Positions 10,451 through 13,973 of a stretch of DNA of 13,973 nt are shown piece by piece (the stretch's first letter is position 1; each line of letters opens with the position of its first letter). This DNA is from an uncultured Acetatifactor sp. (GTDB taxonomy: Bacteria > Bacillota > Clostridia > Lachnospirales > Lachnospiraceae): assembly GCA_910584235.1 (NCBI GenBank), contig CAJTZD010000082.1, positions 1-13,973 on the forward strand, read 5' to 3'. The translations under genes were made by a program, and so were the position numbers. A model generated the notes under the pieces. That model was not told the DNA's origin. It ran no database searches and saw only the letters and a program-made list of their open reading frames with translations.

Positions 10451-10957
10451 ATGACGAAGAGAGAATTTTTAGAGTCGCTGCGGCTGGCGCTGAGCGGCAA
10501 AATCACCTCAGTGCAGCTGGCAGAGAACCTGGATTACTATGAGGATTACATCAATACTGAGATCCGCAAGGGGCGGGACGAGCAGGAAGTGCTTTCGGAG
10601 CTGGGCGACCCCAGGCTCATTGCCCGTACCATCGCGGCGGCCGGAGGCGGCACATCCGGATATGGAGAAAGCGGTTCACGGAGCAGACAGGCCGGGCAGT
10701 ACGCGGAATATGGGGAAGACGGCGGATGGTCCGACAGGGAAGCGGAGGAGAGAAACCGGCGCCAGGGGCCGTTTGGACAGGGACGAGTCAGCCTGTTTGG
10801 GAAAATACCTCTGTGGGTGTGGCTGATACTGGCGCTTCTGGTGGTGGTCCTGATACTGAGCGCCATATTCTCCGTCATCACGGCTCTATTGCCTATATTG
10901 CTGCCTATTTTGGGGGTACTGTTTCTGGTAAAAGTATTCCGTGACTGGGTGAATTAA
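10451..10957 (+). CDS. HAAS-domain (DUF1700) membrane protein
   Basis: The 168-residue product starts with the HAAS-type helical domain (residues 1-62: MTKREFLESL, a DYYEDYI motif near 28-34, then the LGDP turn at 51-54). In Firmicutes these small proteins usually accompany a PadR regulator and are thought to relay its signal at the membrane or tune a sensor. A Gly/Ser/Arg/Glu-rich linker (about 65-115) leads to two hydrophobic segments (about 120-144 and 147-164) that place the C-terminus in or near the membrane. The frame is open back to an ATG at 10388, but the family normally begins at MTKREF, so I chose 10451 although its ribosome site is weak. No PadR gene lies beside it, which is unusual for the family. 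The domain call is fairly firm; the role is unknown. Confidence 0.82.
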   Translation: MTKREFLESLRLALSGKITSVQLAENLDYYEDYINTEIRKGRDEQEVLSELGDPRLIARTIAAAGGGTSGYGESGSRSRQAGQYAEYGEDGGWSDREAEERNRRQGPFGQGRVSLFGKIPLWVWLILALLVVVLILSAIFSVITALLPILLPILGVLFLVKVFRDWVN

Positions 10958-11044
10958 AAAATTATCGAATTGTTATGCATATTTTTCCGGAAATCCTCTC
11001 ATACTACTGCTGTAACTGAAAATACGGAGCCGCCAGAAAACAAA

Positions 11045-11125
11045 CGTTTCCCGGAACCGCGAGATCACGCTTCCCGGAAGCCCAGTATAAAGGCAGGTTC
11101 CGGCAGAAACGCCGCAAAGGGCGGC
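11045..11125 (+). other. short repeats and hairpin before the Asn/Gln-rich gene
   Basis: The 14-base pattern CG(T/C)TTCCCGGAA(C/G)C occurs at 11045 and again at 11068, each nearly palindromic. A hairpin GCCGC-AAAGG-GCGGC lies at 11111-11125, just before the GAGGAAAG ribosome site of the next gene. TATAAA at 11086 could be a -10, but no -35 is convincing. These are the only structures in the 186-base gap. Confidence 0.35.
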
Positions 11126-11143
11126 AGGATGTGAGGAAAGAAA

Positions 11144-11308
11144 ATGGACAACAATAAGTACAACAATGCGAACAATTCTGAGAACTGCAAGAACAGCCAG
11201 AATCAGAACCAGAACAACAATCAGAGCAAGAATCAGAACAACAACCAGAGCAAGAACCAGAGCAACAATCAGAGCAAGAACCAGAACAGCCAGGACAACA
11301 ACTACTAA
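11144..11308 (+). CDS. 54-residue Asn/Gln-rich repeat peptide
   Basis: A short frame with a clear GAGGAAAG ribosome site (11133-11140) encodes 54 residues that are mostly Asn, Gln, Ser and Lys. Residues 24-47 are three perfect-register copies of an 8-residue unit, (N/S)NNQSKNQ, encoded by three tandem 24-nt repeats at 11213-11284. There is one Cys (residue 15), Tyr only at 6 and 54, and no hydrophobic stretch, signal peptide or known domain. The peptide should be soluble and disordered, or prone to self-association like other Asn/Gln-rich chains. Its composition recalls gamma-type small acid-soluble spore proteins, but the known SspE repeat is absent, so I do not claim that. It stands alone, with a hairpin after it. 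The clean frame, ribosome site and DNA repeats support a real gene; the function is unknown. Confidence 0.7.
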   Translation: MDNNKYNNANNSENCKNSQNQNQNNNQSKNQNNNQSKNQSNNQSKNQNSQDNNY

Positions 11309-11321
11309 GTCCTTTTCGGCG

Positions 11322-11352
11322 ATAGGGACACTGCACTGTACAGTGCCCCTAT
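11322..11352 (+). terminator. probable hairpin terminator after the Asn/Gln-rich gene
   Basis: ATAGGGACACTG pairs with CAGTGCCCCTAT across a 7-nt loop with a single mismatch; it also contains the palindrome GCACTGTACAGTGC. It begins 13 bases after the stop codon. The T-run after it is short (TTTACAT), so termination may be partial and allow read-through into the methyltransferase gene. Confidence 0.55.
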
Positions 11353-11410
11353 TTACATAGACGACAAAGTATCGTACGAAAGCCGCGCAGGGCGCGGAAT
11401 GAGGGGAGAC

Positions 11411-12577
11411 ATGCGCAAATATGAGTTGATCGTTCCCTGCCATTTCGGTATGGAAGCAGTGCTGAAGCAGGAAATCCACGACCTGGGATATGATATCCTG
11501 GAAGTGGTGGACGGCAGGGTTACTTTTTTGGGAGACGAGGAGGCGCTTTGCAGGGCCAACATTTTTCTGCGGACAGCAGAGCGGGTGCTGATCAAAGTGG
11601 GCAGTTTCCATGCGGAGAACTTCGAAGAGCTGTTCGAGGGAACCAGGGCGCTTCCCTGGGAGGACTACATACCGGAGGACGGGAAATTCTGGGTGACCAA
11701 AGCGGCCAGCGTCAAATCGAAGCTGTTCAGTCCCTCGGACATCCAGTCTGTTATAAAAAAAGCCATGGTAGAACGTCTAAAGGGAATCTATCATGTGAAC
11801 TGGTTCCGGGAGGACGGCGCCCGGTTCCCTGTCAGAGTATTTCTGATGAAAGACCAGGTTACGGTGGGCCTGGACAGCACTGGAGTGTCCCTGCACAAGA
11901 GAGGATACCGCAAGTTGGTGGCCCAGGCGCCCATTGCGGAGAATCTGGCGGCGGGCCTGATCATGCTGACACCCTGGAACGGCCAGCGGATCCTGGTGGA
12001 TCCTTTCTGCGGCAGCGGAACGATTCCCATTGAGGCAGCCATGATGGCAGCCAATATAGCGCCGGGGATGGACCGGGATTTTACGGCGGAGGACTGGCCC
12101 TATGTAGTCAGTAAAGGCCTGTGGCAGGATGCCCAAAAGGAGGCTGAGGATCTGGTGAACCTGGACATACAGACTGACATTCAGGGATATGACATTGACG
12201 AGCATATGGTGGAGATCGCCAGAGACAATGCCAGACGGGCCGGTGTGGAGAAGCTGATACATTTTCAGCGGCGGGATGTGGCCCGGCTAAGTCATCCGAA
12301 GAAATACGGATTCCTGATCATGAATCCGCCCTATGGAGAGAGGATCCATGAAAAGGAGGAGCTGCCTGCCCTGTATCGGACCATCGGGGAGCGGTTCGCC
12401 CTGCTGGATACCTGGAGCATGTACCTGATATCCGCTTACGAGCATGCACAGCAGTACATAGGGCGCAAGGCGGATAAGAACCGCAAAATCTATAACGGCA
12501 TGATGAAGACCTATTATTATCAGTTCCTGGGGCCAAAGCCTCCCAGGCCGAAAGCGCAGCCGGAGTCCGAAAGGTGA
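11411..12577 (+). CDS. ypsC: THUMP-domain class I SAM-dependent rRNA methyltransferase
   Basis: The 388-residue protein matches the single-enzyme YpsC/RlmL family, whose E. coli counterpart (N-terminal half of RlmKL) makes m2G2445 in 23S rRNA. An N-terminal ferredoxin-like part and THUMP RNA-binding domain cover about residues 1-160, followed by a Rossmann methyltransferase fold with the SAM motif DPFCGSGT (197-204), acidic motif II around GYDIDE (259-264) and the catalytic NPPYGER (305-311). The frame has an earlier ATG at 11399, but the ATG at 11411 has GAGGGGAG at 11400-11407 just ahead and gives the usual MRKYELIVPC start. The tail after residue 375 is Pro/Lys-rich. It is followed by a 173-base gap before rdgB, with no terminator seen, so the two may share a transcript. 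The family is clear; the exact target base is inferred. Confidence 0.93.
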   Translation: MRKYELIVPCHFGMEAVLKQEIHDLGYDILEVVDGRVTFLGDEEALCRANIFLRTAERVLIKVGSFHAENFEELFEGTRALPWEDYIPEDGKFWVTKAASVKSKLFSPSDIQSVIKKAMVERLKGIYHVNWFREDGARFPVRVFLMKDQVTVGLDSTGVSLHKRGYRKLVAQAPIAENLAAGLIMLTPWNGQRILVDPFCGSGTIPIEAAMMAANIAPGMDRDFTAEDWPYVVSKGLWQDAQKEAEDLVNLDIQTDIQGYDIDEHMVEIARDNARRAGVEKLIHFQRRDVARLSHPKKYGFLIMNPPYGERIHEKEELPALYRTIGERFALLDTWSMYLISAYEHAQQYIGRKADKNRKIYNGMMKTYYYQFLGPKPPRPKAQPESER

Positions 12578-12580
12578 TGC

Positions 12581-12727
12581 ATGGTCAGGCGCTGGAGAAC
12601 CTGGTGGAATGAAAGCCCGGGAAGCGGACATGGAACCGGGGGAATAGCGAAAATGCCGTTCAAAGCGGGAAAGATGCGGAGACGGATTCGGACAGCGGAT
12701 ATTTTCGGGGAAATTTTTGAGAAATAA
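12581..12727 (+). CDS. possible 48-residue basic peptide, doubtful
   Basis: An ATG 3 bases after the ypsC stop, preceded by AAGGTG, opens a 48-codon frame ending at TAA 12725-12727. The product would be strongly basic, with an Arg/Trp-rich start (MVRRWRTWW) and a second RRRIR cluster. It fills most of the gap before rdgB. I recognise no family, and high-GC spacers often give such frames by chance, so this is a candidate only. Confidence 0.2.
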   Translation: MVRRWRTWWNESPGSGHGTGGIAKMPFKAGKMRRRIRTADIFGEIFEK

Positions 12728-12750
12728 TTAGTTAAGGATAAGAGGATAAA

Positions 12751-13344
12751 ATGGAACGATTGATATTTGCCACGGGAAATGAAGGGAAGATGCGGGAAAT
12801 CAGGGACATTCTGGCCGATACATATCCGGAGATTCTTTCCATGAAAGAGGCCGGCATCCAGCCGGACATAAAGGAGAACGGAAAGTCTTATGAGGAAAAC
12901 GCGTTGATCAAGGCCAGAGCGGTGGCGAAAGAGGCGCCGGGAGAGCTGGTGCTGGCGGACGACTCCGGGCTGGAAATCGACTATCTGGGAAAGGATCCGG
13001 GAATCTATTCCGCCAGGTATCTGGGGGAGGGGACTTCCTACCGCATCAAGAATGCGGATCTGATCAGGCGGCTCCAGGGAGTGCCGGATGAGCAGCGCAC
13101 GGCCAGATTCGTCTGCGCCATTGCGGCCGTGCTGCCGGACGGCAGAGAGCGGGCTGTACGGGCCACCATAGAGGGACGCATCGACTACGAGGAAAAAGGA
13201 ACCAATGGCTTTGGATATGATCCTATTTTCTATGTGCCGGAGTTTGGAAAGACCACGGCGGAGCTTACGGAAGAGGAGAAGAACCTGGTGAGCCACAGGG
13301 GAAAAGCGCTTCGGCTGATGAAAGAGGAGCTGAAGAAGCTATGA
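12751..13344 (+). CDS. rdgB: XTP/dITP diphosphatase (RdgB/HAM1 family)
   Basis: This 197-residue nucleotide-pool sanitising enzyme hydrolyses dITP, XTP and ITP to the monophosphate and pyrophosphate, keeping deaminated purines out of DNA and RNA. Family motifs are all present: ATGNEGK (7-13), the metal-binding LADDSGLEID (68-77), PGIYSARY (83-90), GTNGFGYDPIF (150-160) and SHRGKA (181-186). The length is normal. The ATG follows AGAGGAT at 12739-12745. Its stop overlaps the next gene's start by four bases (ATGA), indicating translational coupling with the phosphodiesterase, an arrangement common in Firmicutes. Confidence is high. Confidence 0.97.
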   Translation: MERLIFATGNEGKMREIRDILADTYPEILSMKEAGIQPDIKENGKSYEENALIKARAVAKEAPGELVLADDSGLEIDYLGKDPGIYSARYLGEGTSYRIKNADLIRRLQGVPDEQRTARFVCAIAAVLPDGRERAVRATIEGRIDYEEKGTNGFGYDPIFYVPEFGKTTAELTEEEKNLVSHRGKALRLMKEELKKL

Positions 13345-13814
13345 GAGTGCTGATCGTCAGTGATACCCACAGAAAAAACGAGAACTATTTTAAAGCTCTG
13401 GAACTGGTGAAGCCGCAGCTGGTGATCCACTGCGGCGATGCGGAAGGCAGCGAATATGCCTTGTCCGAAGCCGCAGACTGCCCGGTGCAGATTGTGCTGG
13501 GGAACAACGACTTCTTTTCCTATCTGCCCAAAGAGCTGGAATTGAGGCTGGGTTCCTTTCGGGTATGGGTGACTCACGGACATAATTACTATGTGTCCAT
13601 GGGCCGCGAGAGAATAAAGAGAGAGGCGGCGGTCAGGGGGATGGATATCGTGATATATGGCCATACCCATAAGCCGGTGGTGGACAAAAAGGACGGCGTC
13701 ATCGCCGTGAACCCGGGAAGCCTGTCCTATCCCAGGCAGGAGGGACGTAGACCTTCCTATATTGTCATGGAGGTGGAGGGGAAAAAGGCGGATTTTGCCA
13801 TTGAATATCTGTAA
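13341..13814 (+). CDS. yfcE: YfcE/MJ0936-type metallophosphoesterase
   Basis: The 157-residue product is a compact calcineurin-like phosphodiesterase. Metal-ligand motifs appear in order: SDTH (7-10), CGD (31-33), GNND (54-57), THGH (78-81) and GHTH (107-110), followed by NPGS (124-127). Members hydrolyse phosphodiester bonds with Mn2+ or Ni2+; the natural substrate is generally unknown. The start overlaps the rdgB stop (ATGA), so it is read by ribosomes finishing rdgB, and the pairing suggests a role near nucleotide housekeeping. No own ribosome site is needed, although AGGAGCTGAAGAAG lies upstream. A tRNA promoter begins 5 bases after its stop codon. Confidence 0.93.
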   Translation: MRVLIVSDTHRKNENYFKALELVKPQLVIHCGDAEGSEYALSEAADCPVQIVLGNNDFFSYLPKELELRLGSFRVWVTHGHNYYVSMGRERIKREAAVRGMDIVIYGHTHKPVVDKKDGVIAVNPGSLSYPRQEGRRPSYIVMEVEGKKADFAIEYL

Positions 13815-13819
13815 AGCTC

Positions 13820-13849
13820 TTGACAGTGGGGGAGCGGGTGGGATATAAT
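13820..13849 (+). promoter_or_regulatory. promoter of tRNA-Pro
   Basis: Perfect TTGACA (13820-13825) and perfect TATAAT (13844-13849) hexamers are spaced by 18 bases, starting just after the yfcE stop codon. Transcription would start about 45 bases before the tRNA. Confidence 0.88.
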
Positions 13850-13902
13850 AAAACGAACACAGGATTCCGGCTTTCGAAAGAGCCAAGGGATCCGTATTCT
13901 AT

Positions 13903-13973
13903 CGGGGTGTGGCTCAGCTTGGCTAGAGCGCCTGGTTTGGGACCAGGAAGTCGCAGGTTCGAATCCTGTCACC
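13903..13973 (+). tRNA. tRNA-Pro(UGG), 3' end outside the window
   Basis: Acceptor 5' strand CGGGGTG, D-arm GCTC/GAGC, anticodon stem CCTGG/CCAGG around TTTGGGA (anticodon UGG, proline), and T-arm GCAGG-TTCGAAT-CCTGT are visible. The window ends inside the 3' acceptor strand (CACC...). Confidence 0.95.

Noticed and set aside
10973..11611. - strand frame with long Leu/Val/Ile-rich runs that looks like a membrane protein
   Set aside because: The hydrophobic repeats are the antisense reading of the Asn/Gln codon repeats, and the frame overlaps the start of the ypsC gene; it has no ribosome site or family match.
12520..13296. 258-codon - strand frame across ypsC, the spacer and rdgB
   Set aside because: It is antisense to two conserved genes and has no domain of its own.

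Overview
The window looks like chromosomal backbone of an anaerobic, spore-former-type Firmicute, most likely a GC-rich Clostridia/Lachnospiraceae member. The grounds are a pyruvate:ferredoxin oxidoreductase, a two-gene SufC/SufB-type Fe-S assembly set, DegV, a HAAS (DUF1700) membrane protein, strong AGGAGG ribosome sites, TTGACA/TATAAT promoters and tRNA genes without an encoded CCA. I see no transposase, integrase, phage gene or CRISPR array. The taxonomic call is inference from gene content only.

Layout: (1) 1-1566, + strand: the 3' end of a tRNA-Val(UAC), degV, a zinc-ribbon four-helix membrane protein, and a strong hairpin terminator that appears to serve both strands. (2) 1706-9818, - strand: read in transcription order this is glgX (glycogen debranching), then sufC-sufB (Fe-S cluster assembly), then nifJ (a large Fe-S enzyme of pyruvate fermentation). 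The suf pair directly precedes nifJ, so cluster assembly and a cluster-rich client may be co-expressed. The suf-nifJ gap holds a long inverted repeat whose downstream arm contains the nifJ ribosome binding site. (3) 9974-13973, + strand: a tRNA-Arg(ACG) with its own promoter and terminator, a HAAS-domain membrane protein, a 54-residue Asn/Gln-rich repeat peptide, a THUMP-type rRNA methyltransferase, rdgB and a YfcE-type phosphodiesterase (translationally coupled), and a tRNA-Pro(UGG) cut by the window end.

Points most worth a second look: the tiny Asn/Gln-rich gene at 11144-11308 with three tandem 24-nt repeats; low-complexity insertions in the nifJ product plus a replaced segment before its TPP motif; the ribosome-site-masking hairpin before nifJ; three tandem 13-bp repeats next to an extended -10 promoter of sufCB; and a perfect 24-bp palindrome in the glgX leader. 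Most genes here are ordinary housekeeping genes. I do not see a clear multi-gene novel system.
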